25,886 bases of DNA from the NCBI GenBank assembly GCA_001789205.1, contig MFYT01000099.1, forward strand, positions 1 through 25,886, read 5' to 3'. Within the stretch, counting starts at the first letter, position 1; the number at the start of each line of letters is the position of its first letter. The DNA is from Candidatus Raymondbacteria bacterium RIFOXYA2_FULL_49_16. GTDB lineage: Bacteria > Fibrobacterota > OXYB2-FULL-49-7 > XYB2-FULL-49-35. The notes under the pieces are model-generated. The model was not told where the DNA came from. It searched no databases and worked only from the letters and a program-made list of their open reading frames with translations. The position numbers were made by a program, and so were the translations under genes. This document shows, piece after piece, positions 15,215-22,704 of the stretch.

Positions 15215-16171
15215 ATGAACGGCAGCGCATTGAAGATATTTTCAGGAAACGCCAATATTCCGCTGGCCAGGGAGATATGCGACAAAGCGGGCATCACCCT
15301 TGGCCACATGGACACCATCAAGTTCTCGAACGAGAACATCAAGGTCACAGTCAGGGAAAGCGTTCGCGGGGCTGATATCTTCGTGGTGCAGCCCTCGTGT
15401 TCGCCGGTCAATGAAGGCGTTATGGAGCTGTTGATCATCATCGACGCGTTAAAACACGCATCAGCCGGGAGGATCACCGCGGTCTGCCCCTATTTTCCCT
15501 ATGTCCGGTCCGATAAAAAAGACGAGCCCCGCATTTCCATAACAGCGCGGCTCATGGCCGATCTGCTCGAGACCGCGGGCGCGGACCGTGTTTTGACCAT
15601 GAATCTCCATTCGTCCCAGGTACAGGGTTTTTTCCGCATCAACTGCGACCACCTTTCCGCGGGCAACATCCTCATCGATTATATCAAGGAAACAGTGAAA
15701 CTGGAAAACACCGTGGTTGTGGCCGCTGACGCGGGTTCAGCCAAACGCGCGGTCAGGTACGCGGAGCGTATGCAGCTTCCCCTGGCCATTCTTGAAAAGC
15801 GGCGCGTAGACGACAGCGAGACCGCGAAAGTGTTTAACGTGATCGGCGAGGTAAAGGGCATGAACGTGCTCATCTTTGACGACGAAATTTCAACCGCAGG
15901 GACCATGTGCGAGGTGATTGCCGCGCTCACTAAAATCGGCGTGGGCGACATCAGGATCGCCGCTGTCCACGGCGTTCTCTGCGGACCAGCCGCTGAACGG
16001 CTGAAAAACGCCCCGGTCAAAGAGATCATCGTGACAAACACGGTCTTCATTCCCCCGGAGAAGATGCTGCCAAACATGACGGTCCTCTCGGTGGCCGAAC
16101 CATTGGCCGAAGCCATCCGTCGCATCCACAACCATGAATCTGTAGGCGAAATCTTCAAGCTGCGCCATTAG
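15215..16171 (+). CDS. prs: ribose-phosphate pyrophosphokinase (PRPP synthetase)
   Basis: The 318-residue protein has the two-domain Prs plan and usual length. It shows SDKKDEPRISITARLMADLL (ATP-side region, classical form DRKDEP), VLTMNLHSSQVQGFF (active-site His), the flexible-loop start EKRRVDDSET and the PRPP-loop FDDEISTAGTM. The enzyme makes PRPP from ribose 5-phosphate and ATP for purine, pyrimidine, His, Trp and NAD synthesis. Several motif positions differ from the classical set: DKK for DRK, NLHS for DLHA, and Ser in place of the third Asp-type residue of DDMIDTAGT. It may be a divergent subclass with altered allostery. The start is ATG 15215, with AGGAGG five bases upstream. It ends the plus-strand run, 34 bp after pyrF. 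Confidence 0.9.
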   Translation: MNGSALKIFSGNANIPLAREICDKAGITLGHMDTIKFSNENIKVTVRESVRGADIFVVQPSCSPVNEGVMELLIIIDALKHASAGRITAVCPYFPYVRSDKKDEPRISITARLMADLLETAGADRVLTMNLHSSQVQGFFRINCDHLSAGNILIDYIKETVKLENTVVVAADAGSAKRAVRYAERMQLPLAILEKRRVDDSETAKVFNVIGEVKGMNVLIFDDEISTAGTMCEVIAALTKIGVGDIRIAAVHGVLCGPAAERLKNAPVKEIIVTNTVFIPPEKMLPNMTVLSVAEPLAEAIRRIHNHESVGEIFKLRH

Positions 16172-16189
16172 AATTGGCCCGCCATTCCG

Positions 16190-18268
16190 CTATAGTTTCT
16201 CCACATATATCACATACATCTTTCCGGTAGCGGCCCCGGGCAACACTACCCGGTCAGAATAAAAATACCGGGTCCGCGCGTTGTATGTCTCCATCGCTCC
16301 CTGATAGCCGCAATACTCCAACGTTGCGGCGTTCTTCTGCCATTGCGCAAAAGCCGGGGCAAAATTATCAGAGAAAAGCGTAACCTTTACCGGACAACCG
16401 GTATGAAACTCAAGGACCGCATCGCCGGACTTTATTTTATCATTAAAAGGCGTCATAATGAAAAAACCATTACTAAAACCCTCCGGCAGGGTCTTGACCG
16501 TATACGTACGATCTGAAAAGATCGTATCCGTGGCATGTAACGTCGTAAGCACCATGTACCCTTGCCGGTTAAAACCAGATATTTCAAATTTTCCTGGCAT
16601 GGCGAGTACAGTCGAACGTGAACCATCCTCTAACGTGTTCTTAAGAAATGTACCGTCTGTAATCGGGGCATTGATGGTCAGCGTGACCTCTTTCAGAGGG
16701 ACCTTTTTATGGTACAGCATGGCCGTTTTCCCGTCATCGAGAAGCTCAACTTTTACCGCGGGTTTCTTATCAATCAGATAATCCTCTCTCTTGCCAAGCG
16801 AGGCCTTGTCAACGGGTTTGCTGAAAACAAACGAACTGCGGGTTTCGTCAATGCGGAACGCATGGGTAATCACCGGCCTGATACTGTCATAACGGGTAGT
16901 GATGATCAGAGAATCCTTTAAAATATATACCCTGCCATGTGACGCTGCTTTTACCGAATAGGCATAGCGGGTATGTTCGGTAAGTCCGTCAAGAAGCGGC
17001 TTCATACCGGTCAAAAACCTGTTCTCTCCCTTGGGAGAACACAGATACAGCAGCGTTGCGGCGGAAATATCGCCGTGTATCGTTAGTGTGACGCGATCAA
17101 AAGAAAGGTCCGCCTGTTCAATCGTGATACATCCCGGCTGGGAGGGTGCGATCTGGTCCGTAATGGATAAGGAATCAAGCACATTCCCCTGGTCCGGTTC
17201 AACAAAAGCGGCGCTTAAGCTGTTCTCCCCGGCATGAATACGCATATACCCTATCGTATCAATATTGATCGCCACACCATCGCCGGATTTGGACGCATAG
17301 GTCCCAGCACCACCTGTACCCACAGTGACATAGACCGTACCGGTATCATTGACAACGCCATTATAGGATGGATACATTCTTTGGTAAAAATGGCTGTGGC
17401 CCTGAAGGAACAGATCAACACGGAACGCATCAACAATGTCCTTGTACGACGCAAACCAGTCCTGTGCATCGCCGTGGCCGCCGAGAAGATTGAGACCCCG
17501 GTGAGATTGCGCAATAATCCATTTGAATTCATTGCCGGTCCGGGCATTCCATAGCGTATTAAAAAGCCACTCTTTCTGCGCAAGGGAATCATTCCTGTTT
17601 TCAGAATCGATGGTAATAATCAAACAATTGCCGGCACGTACAGCATAGTACCGTTTTCCCTTCACAGTCCCAAATACTTTATCAAAGATCGCGCCGGCAG
17701 TATCGAGATCAAGCTCATGATTTCCCACTGCCGGATACACACAGTGTTCCGGTCCCATTATGGTAAGCAATATGGCGAAAAGGTCCTCTTCCCAACTGGC
17801 CATATCAATAGCGCTCCGTGCAAAATCTCCATTATGGAGAATAAACAGGGGCTTTTCCAACTTCCTCATGGCATCGATAACCCGAAGGTGCCTGCCCTTT
17901 GTTTTAACCCTGCCGTCAGGGTTCCCGTCGCTGCGGGAATCACCATAGGCAATGAATTGTATCGGTCCCTTTATAGGCAGGGTTCTGAAAATATGCTTTC
18001 TCCCTTTATAGACATAGGAATAGGCAATATCTGGTTTAAGGTCTTCCACCCTGACTGACGTAAAGGTGTCTGCGCTGAAAAAAAGCTTTTTCGTTTTACC
18101 TTTGCCCAAATCCACTATCACGGTATCCGGAGAATTGGCATACCGTATCAGCGCTATTTCAACTGATTCTGACGTTAATGCACGCAGATACGGGCCAAAG
18201 ACTTTGCTTGCAACGGCGGCCGGTATAAGAGAAGTAAACATTAGAATAGCGGTAAACAACTGTAGCAT
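16190..18268 (-). CDS. secreted metallophosphoesterase, purple-acid-phosphatase-like
   Basis: The 692-residue protein starts at ATG 18268 (GGAGA upstream) with signal peptide MLQLFTAILMFTSLIPAAVA. An N-terminal Ig/fibronectin-like domain (~22-97) precedes the calcineurin-like phosphoesterase domain (~102-335). All five metal motifs are present: GDSR (Asp110), HNGD (Asp148), GNHE (His184), AQSHRG (His256) and GHSHFYQR (His291/His293). That order matches bacterial purple acid phosphatase-like enzymes with a dinuclear metal centre. The remaining ~350 residues are beta-rich (Ig-like; e.g. ITHAFRIDETRSSFVFSKPV) and have no Por-type tail. It probably hydrolyses extracellular phosphate esters in the periplasm or outside. 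It is convergent with prs, 18 bp apart, and divergent from the heparinase-like gene. A longer reading frame upstream of 18268 is low-complexity Arg/Lys and is not the start. Confidence 0.87.
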   Translation of the reverse strand: MLQLFTAILMFTSLIPAAVASKVFGPYLRALTSESVEIALIRYANSPDTVIVDLGKGKTKKLFFSADTFTSVRVEDLKPDIAYSYVYKGRKHIFRTLPIKGPIQFIAYGDSRSDGNPDGRVKTKGRHLRVIDAMRKLEKPLFILHNGDFARSAIDMASWEEDLFAILLTIMGPEHCVYPAVGNHELDLDTAGAIFDKVFGTVKGKRYYAVRAGNCLIITIDSENRNDSLAQKEWLFNTLWNARTGNEFKWIIAQSHRGLNLLGGHGDAQDWFASYKDIVDAFRVDLFLQGHSHFYQRMYPSYNGVVNDTGTVYVTVGTGGAGTYASKSGDGVAINIDTIGYMRIHAGENSLSAAFVEPDQGNVLDSLSITDQIAPSQPGCITIEQADLSFDRVTLTIHGDISAATLLYLCSPKGENRFLTGMKPLLDGLTEHTRYAYSVKAASHGRVYILKDSLIITTRYDSIRPVITHAFRIDETRSSFVFSKPVDKASLGKREDYLIDKKPAVKVELLDDGKTAMLYHKKVPLKEVTLTINAPITDGTFLKNTLEDGSRSTVLAMPGKFEISGFNRQGYMVLTTLHATDTIFSDRTYTVKTLPEGFSNGFFIMTPFNDKIKSGDAVLEFHTGCPVKVTLFSDNFAPAFAQWQKNAATLEYCGYQGAMETYNARTRYFYSDRVVLPGAATGKMYVIYVEKL

Positions 18269-18339
18269 AGGATTTCTCCGGCACCTAATATAGCTAATAT
18301 AAAAACCTGCGTGCCAGCGCCGTCGCTTTTTCCTTTTGC

Positions 18340-18383
18340 CTTGTTTTCCGGGCCCGCGATGGTTATTTTCTTGACGGGGAGGG
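18340..18383 (+). repeat. 44-nt intergenic motif, copy 1
   Basis: The block starts CTTGTTTT, then 15 variable bases, then a 21-base conserved core (18363-18383) that begins TTATTTTCTTGACG and ends GGAGGG. A second copy with the same internal spacing lies at 22271-22314. This copy lies in the 173-bp divergent region between the metallophosphoesterase and heparinase-like genes, with its core ending 58 bp before the latter's ATG. It could be a regulatory site, an RNA element or a small dispersed repeat. The TTGACG has no matching -10 box at normal spacing. Confidence 0.45.
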
Positions 18384-18441
18384 TTCAGATGCAATCCGCG
18401 CCGGATGACGTAATTTTACACGAACCAAAAAGAGGATTATC

Positions 18442-20403
18442 ATGATTCTAGCAAAAATTTTTGCGCTTTTCGCGCTGGCTGTCATGGTCACGGTGCTCTA
18501 TGCCGCTGACCCTGGGCCGCGCAATCTTCTGTCCGGCACATTCAGCGAAGCCGCCATTGTCCAGTCCCTTCTTCCCGCGGAGAAATGGCGCCCATACCCT
18601 GTTGCGTCCGACCACCCGGCCTGGCAGGCCCTGCCCCAGAAGCTGCGGGAGGCGCAGATACAACTCGCTGAAAAAAGCCTGGACGCTGAATGGCCGACCC
18701 CAAAGGCCTCGGTCTTGCTCGATTTCGCCCGCAATGGCAACCGCACCAGGTACGAGGGAATCCATTTCAGCCGCCGTGGCAGACTTGCCGCCCAGGTCAT
18801 TGCCGAATGCATGGAAGGCAAGGGCCGCTTTCTGGACGATATTGCGGATGGCATCTGGACCATATGCGAAGAAACGTACTGGGGCCTGCCTGCTCATCTT
18901 AACATGCAAAAAAAAGGGAGCGGCCTGCCCGATGCGACCGAGCCCACGGTCGACCTGTTTGCGGCCGAGACAGGCATGCTGCTCGCGTGGACCGATTACC
19001 TTCTGGGCCCGCAACTCGACTCGGTATCCTTGCTTCTGCGCGAACGCATCAGGTTCGAAACCAGCCGCCGCGTCCTTTCGCCCTGCTTTGAGCGTGATGA
19101 TTTCTGGTGGATGGGGTTCGCGGACATTGGCAGGCCCGTGAACAACTGGAACCCATGGATATGTTCCAACTGGCTCACCGCTGCCCTCCTTCTCGAAAAG
19201 GACCCTGACCGTCGGACCAAAACGGTCCATAAAATACTGCTATGTCTGGACAATTTTCTCAACCCCTATCCCAGTGACGGCGGGTGCGACGAAGGACCAT
19301 CGTACTGGAATGTTGCTGGCGGCGCGCTATACGACTGCCTGGACATACTGAACAGCGTCTCAGCGGGAAAAATGACCGTGTTCAACGACCCGCTCATCAA
19401 GGAGATCGGCCGGTATATCTGCAGGGTCCATGTGAGCGGCCCCTATTATATCAATTTCGCGGACGCATCAGTTCGGGCTTCGCCCGATCCGTCGACGGTA
19501 TTCAGGTTCGGTACAAGCATACAGGATCCCGTAATGACCTCATTTGGCGTTCTTCTGGCAAAAAAGCACGACATGGGGAATCAGGCGGTCACAGACGGAC
19601 GGGGCGTTCTGCGCCGCGTATTGCCAACGCTTTTCAGCCCCAATGCAATGACTACCGCGCCTGGCGCAGAACCTCTGCTTGCGGATGTGTGGATGCCCGG
19701 CATACAAGTCATGGCAGCGCGTTCGAAACAAGGTTCGTCCAACGGCCTCTACATTGCGGCGCAGGGCGGGCATAATGAAGAGAGCCACAACCATAACGAC
19801 GTGGGTAATTTCATCGTCTATGCTGACGGCCAGCCGGTTATCATAGACATTGGCGTGGAAACATATACAAAAAAAACCTTCAGCAGCGACCGTTACTCCA
19901 TCTGGACCATGCAGTCAGCATACCACAACTGCCCCACAATAAACGGCGTTATGCAGAAAAATGGCAGAGAATTTTGCGCAACTGATGTTGCGTATACAGC
20001 GACCAAAAAGAAGGCTGTGTTCAGACTTGACCTGGCAAAGGCCTATCTGCCCGAAGCGGGCGTAAAAACATGGAAACGCGAAATAACGTTTAATCGGAAT
20101 AAAAATATCCTGATCGCCGACTCGTACGAACTCTCCCAGGTGCGTGACAGCACCCGGTTGACGTTAATGACCTGCCTGAAGCCGGATATCACGAAGCAAG
20201 GAGTGGTAACGCTTCTCCCTGCCGTAAAGAGCAGACCGGTCAGCATCGGATTTGACGCTAATAAACTGTCACCGCGTGTTGAAACCATTGAACTGAAGGA
20301 TGCAAAGCTTGTACGCGAATGGGGAAATACGATATTTCGTATTTCTTTTACGGCAAAGCAGCTCAAAACGGCGGACAGCTATGTCATGACAATAAAACAA
20401 TGA
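18442..20403 (+). CDS. heparinase II/III-family polysaccharide lyase-like protein
   Basis: The signal peptide (MILAKIFALFALAVMVTVLYA) is followed by an alpha/alpha-toroid domain (residues ~30-400) with WWMGFADIGRPVNNWNPW and GGCDEGPSYWNVAGGALYD (~279-297). The Tyr and neighbouring residues of the latter correspond to the catalytic loop of this fold. The C-terminal beta-sandwich of the heparinase II/III type begins near 420, with GGHNEESHNHNDVGNFIVY (~442-460, metal-binding His cluster) and SAYHNCPTING. Such enzymes cleave uronic-acid-containing polysaccharides by beta-elimination outside the cytoplasm. The substrate cannot be read from sequence. At 653 residues it is full length. AGGATT lies six bases before the ATG. 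There is no Por-type tail, so it is probably periplasmic. Confidence 0.87.
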   Translation: MILAKIFALFALAVMVTVLYAADPGPRNLLSGTFSEAAIVQSLLPAEKWRPYPVASDHPAWQALPQKLREAQIQLAEKSLDAEWPTPKASVLLDFARNGNRTRYEGIHFSRRGRLAAQVIAECMEGKGRFLDDIADGIWTICEETYWGLPAHLNMQKKGSGLPDATEPTVDLFAAETGMLLAWTDYLLGPQLDSVSLLLRERIRFETSRRVLSPCFERDDFWWMGFADIGRPVNNWNPWICSNWLTAALLLEKDPDRRTKTVHKILLCLDNFLNPYPSDGGCDEGPSYWNVAGGALYDCLDILNSVSAGKMTVFNDPLIKEIGRYICRVHVSGPYYINFADASVRASPDPSTVFRFGTSIQDPVMTSFGVLLAKKHDMGNQAVTDGRGVLRRVLPTLFSPNAMTTAPGAEPLLADVWMPGIQVMAARSKQGSSNGLYIAAQGGHNEESHNHNDVGNFIVYADGQPVIIDIGVETYTKKTFSSDRYSIWTMQSAYHNCPTINGVMQKNGREFCATDVAYTATKKKAVFRLDLAKAYLPEAGVKTWKREITFNRNKNILIADSYELSQVRDSTRLTLMTCLKPDITKQGVVTLLPAVKSRPVSIGFDANKLSPRVETIELKDAKLVREWGNTIFRISFTAKQLKTADSYVMTIKQ

Positions 20404-20581
20404 TTAGGTGTGTTATCGGGCTGGAAAACGTGATGCCCTGCCCTACCCCATTCATGATAATGACCTGTTCAAAGCCGGTATCCCAAGAAACTTCCAGATA
20501 TTTGACCCCCTCGATTTTATAGCAGAGGTTACGTAGCACATCCCGAACAAGTATGTGGTGAAGACGTCTCTTTAAACACAC
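20384..20581 (-). CDS. doubtful small ORF, possible gene remnant
   Basis: This 65-codon frame overlaps the end of the lyase gene by 20 bases. Its middle (EGVKYLEVSWDTGFEQVI, then IMNGVGQGITFSSP) looks like real protein, but the GTG start has no ribosome binding site and I do not recognise the sequence. It may be a decayed fragment of a larger gene or chance. Confidence 0.25.
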   Translation of the reverse strand: MCLKRRLHHILVRDVLRNLCYKIEGVKYLEVSWDTGFEQVIIMNGVGQGITFSSPITHLIIVLLS

Positions 20582-20818
20582 AACGTCGTTGCCAAGAGGC
20601 GATGTGCTATAATTCGACGGAGTGGTACAATCTTTGCTTTCTTCTTGGCAGGCTATGGTCGATGCAAAGGTTATGTGTCTCTATTTTCATAAGGTTATAG
20701 CTTATTCGGTGACATTCTCATGTCAGCAAAACACTTATAATGATTACCTTATTCTCAAAAATGTTCATTTGTCTGCCGAACAAGATGACTATGGGAAAGT
20801 GGTGAGGAGGAGATTTTT
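20404..20818. other. 415-bp stretch without a convincing gene
   Basis: Apart from the doubtful minus-strand ORF at its left, I see no supported gene here. The right half is AT-rich and probably holds the promoter of the glycosidase-like gene: a perfect TATAAT lies at 20736-20741, but the best -35 match (GTGACA, 20709-20714) is 21 bases away, which is too far. A plus-strand frame at 20622-20822 has no ribosome binding site and is ignored. Confidence 0.4.
20736..20741 (+). promoter_or_regulatory. candidate -10 box (TATAAT)
   Basis: A perfect TATAAT hexamer lies 77 bp before the ATG of the downstream secreted protein, in an AT-rich stretch. The spacing to any good -35 is poor, so another sigma factor or an activator may be involved. 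Confidence 0.3.
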
Positions 20819-22192
20819 ATGAGAATAATTCTAATTTCGACCCTGCTCATAAGCCTCCGGCTCTGCGGCCAGAGTTTTTCCAATGGTCTGTCCGCGGATC
20901 CGTCCTATTTTCCCATCGCGGTCTGGTTACAGGATGCGGAAAACATCGCCAATTATCAGGCCATCGGAATAAACATGTACGTTGGTTTGTGGAACGGGCC
21001 GACTCAAACGCAGCTCCAGGCTTTAAAAACAGCGGATATGTCGGTAATCTGCGACCAGAATTCCTACGCCCTGGCCAATCTTTCCACCTATGGCCGCGTC
21101 ATCAAAGGCTGGATGCAAGGAGACGAACCCGACAACGCCCAATGGAATGAGGCCACACAAACCTATGACCCGTGCATCGATACCTCGGTTGTGCAAGCGG
21201 ACTATGCGGCGTGGCGGACGCAGGATACCACGCGGCCCGTTTTCCTTAACCTGGGCCAGGGGGTCGCCTATATTTCATATATCGGTCGCGGTGCCTGTTC
21301 GGGAAACACAAGGCTGTATCCAGGCTACCTGCGGGGCTGCGACATCGTCTCTTACGACATCTATCCAGTCAACAGCGAATACGCCCAGGTGCGGGACAGC
21401 CTCTGGTATGTTCCCAAAGGCGTGGACAGCCTTCGGCGTTGGGGAAACGACACAAAGCCGGTCTGGTGCTGGATCGAATGCACGGCCATCAACGCCAATC
21501 AAAAACCGACGCCCGCCCAGGTCAAGGCGGAGGTTTGGATGGCACTTATCCATGGCGCCAGGGGATTCGGATATTTCTGCCATTCCTGGTATCCTTTTTT
21601 TGCGGAGGCCGCGTTGCTCGCGGATCCGGAAATGAAGGACAGTGTTGCGACAATCAACGTCCAGGTTCGCTCGCTCGCACCCGCACTGAATTCACCAGAT
21701 GCGGTTAACGCGGTTTTCGTCGCATCATCCAATACGGCTGTGCCGGTGGATGTCCTTACCAAGATCCACGGAGATTCGCTGTATGTTTTTGCCGCAGCCA
21801 TGCGCGGTGAAGCCACGAACGCTACTTTCACCCTGAATAATGGCAGTCGCGGCTCCGAGGTGGATGTCATCGGCGAATCCAGGACGCTCATCTTGTCCGG
21901 GAATTCCTTTACGGATGCCTTTGGCGGTTATGGGGTGCACCTATATCGCATCTGGAACACCTCTACGTCTGGTGAAACCATGTTAATACCAGTCCGCGAG
22001 AAGAGGACTGTCCGGTTCGAGATTTATGATGTCAGAGGGAGGCTGGTCGGCAGTATCAAAGGCCGATATGACGGCTCGGACGGATTTCCCCAATTCGCGG
22101 CAATGGAACAGAACCTGCCCAACGGGATATACCTGTGCCGAATCTCTGGAAACGGAGTGAAAGTTGCTACAATACGGGTCGTCATACGATAA
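20819..22192 (+). CDS. secreted TIM-barrel glycosidase-like protein with Por-type tail
   Basis: The 457-residue protein has a short signal peptide (MRIILISTLLISLRLCGQS). Residues ~25-285 look like a glycoside-hydrolase-type TIM barrel. They contain FPIAVWLQD, GWMQGDEPDN (Asp102/Glu103, a common acid motif of such barrels), CDIVSYDIYPVNS, PVWCWIECTA (Glu near 220) and MALIHGARGFGYFCHSW. The first and second Glu are the candidate catalytic pair by analogy. Residues ~290-370 fit a beta-sandwich. The last ~75 residues form the Por-type domain: RFEIYDVRGRLVGS, then LPNGIYLCRISGNG. A surface enzyme acting on a polysaccharide is likely, substrate unknown. GAGGAGGAG lies six bases before the ATG. It follows the heparinase-like gene in the same direction but at a distance of 415 bp. 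Confidence 0.75.
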   Translation: MRIILISTLLISLRLCGQSFSNGLSADPSYFPIAVWLQDAENIANYQAIGINMYVGLWNGPTQTQLQALKTADMSVICDQNSYALANLSTYGRVIKGWMQGDEPDNAQWNEATQTYDPCIDTSVVQADYAAWRTQDTTRPVFLNLGQGVAYISYIGRGACSGNTRLYPGYLRGCDIVSYDIYPVNSEYAQVRDSLWYVPKGVDSLRRWGNDTKPVWCWIECTAINANQKPTPAQVKAEVWMALIHGARGFGYFCHSWYPFFAEAALLADPEMKDSVATINVQVRSLAPALNSPDAVNAVFVASSNTAVPVDVLTKIHGDSLYVFAAAMRGEATNATFTLNNGSRGSEVDVIGESRTLILSGNSFTDAFGGYGVHLYRIWNTSTSGETMLIPVREKRTVRFEIYDVRGRLVGSIKGRYDGSDGFPQFAAMEQNLPNGIYLCRISGNGVKVATIRVVIR

Positions 22193-22270
22193 ACGCTCGT
22201 AACTGCGGTTATTCCAATGCCACCGCTCTGCTAATACGGAAGAAAGTCAAATATTAATCCTGTTTTTTAT

Positions 22271-22314
22271 CTTGTTTTAACGGCCTTGAAGGATTATTTT
22301 CTTGACGAGGAGGG
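22271..22314 (+). repeat. 44-nt intergenic motif, copy 2
   Basis: This is the second copy of the CTTGTTTT-N15-TTATTTTCTTGACG block. Its 21-base core (22294-22314) differs from copy 1 (18363-18383) at one position, and the whole 44-mer matches at 34. It ends nine bases before the start codon of the membrane protein gene, so its GAGGAGG serves there as the ribosome binding site. Confidence 0.45.
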
Positions 22315-22323
22315 CGAATTCCG

Positions 22324-22704
22324 GTGTTGAAAAAGGAAATCCCTATCAATTTAATCTGGCTGCCACGTCTACTGATCATTGCGTACACGCTATTCATCTC
22401 ACTCTTTGCGCTCGATACTATGGCCGGATCAGCACCGATGCACCAAAAGGCTGGCGGCCTTGCCATGCACCTGATCCCCTCCCTCATTCTTCTGATCACT
22501 CTGCTGGTATACTGGAAAAACCCGCTCCACAGCGGCATGGTCTTTATTGCGCTTGGCGTTGTATTTACGGTATGGTTCAACACAAACAGGGACATAGGCA
22601 TCTTCTGTATGATATCGCTACCCCTGATATTAGCAGGAACGCTTTTTATCGCCTGTTTTCTCGCTTCGAGGAAAAAAGCCTCTGGCAATCGTTTATCGGG
22701 GTGA
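22324..22704 (+). CDS. small four-helix membrane protein (DUF7670-like)
   Basis: The 126-residue protein has four hydrophobic segments: ~11-29 (LPRLLIIAYTLFISLFALD), ~47-63 (LIPSLILLITLLVYWK), ~71-84 (MVFIALGVVFTVWF) and ~92-113 (IFCMISLPLILAGTLFIACFL). It ends in a basic tail. This layout, with Arg in helix 1 and HLIPS at the start of helix 2, resembles the widespread FCB-group DUF7670 family of unknown function, judged from memory. The start is GTG at 22324 or TTG three bases on, with GAGGAGG ten bases before. Its last 12 bases overlap the end of the convergent secretin gene. No partner gene suggests a role. Confidence 0.65.
   Translation: MLKKEIPINLIWLPRLLIIAYTLFISLFALDTMAGSAPMHQKAGGLAMHLIPSLILLITLLVYWKNPLHSGMVFIALGVVFTVWFNTNRDIGIFCMISLPLILAGTLFIACFLASRKKASGNRLSG

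Noticed and set aside
18371-18376. TTGACG as a -35 promoter box
   Set aside because: No TATAAT-like hexamer lies 16-18 bases downstream in either copy of the motif.
18269-18394. Upstream extension of the metallophosphoesterase frame
   Set aside because: It is Arg/Lys-rich and has no ribosome binding site. The ATG at 18268 has one and opens a proper signal peptide. The extension also covers the repeated intergenic motif.
20622-20822. 66-codon plus-strand frame before the glycosidase-like gene
   Set aside because: No ribosome binding site, no recognisable composition, and it runs through the likely promoter.
22188-22200. 13-mer GATAAACGCTCGT shared with the second REPIN hairpin (4259-4271)
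   Set aside because: No hairpin or loop core accompanies it and it overlaps the stop of a gene. A single 13-base match in 26 kb can be chance.
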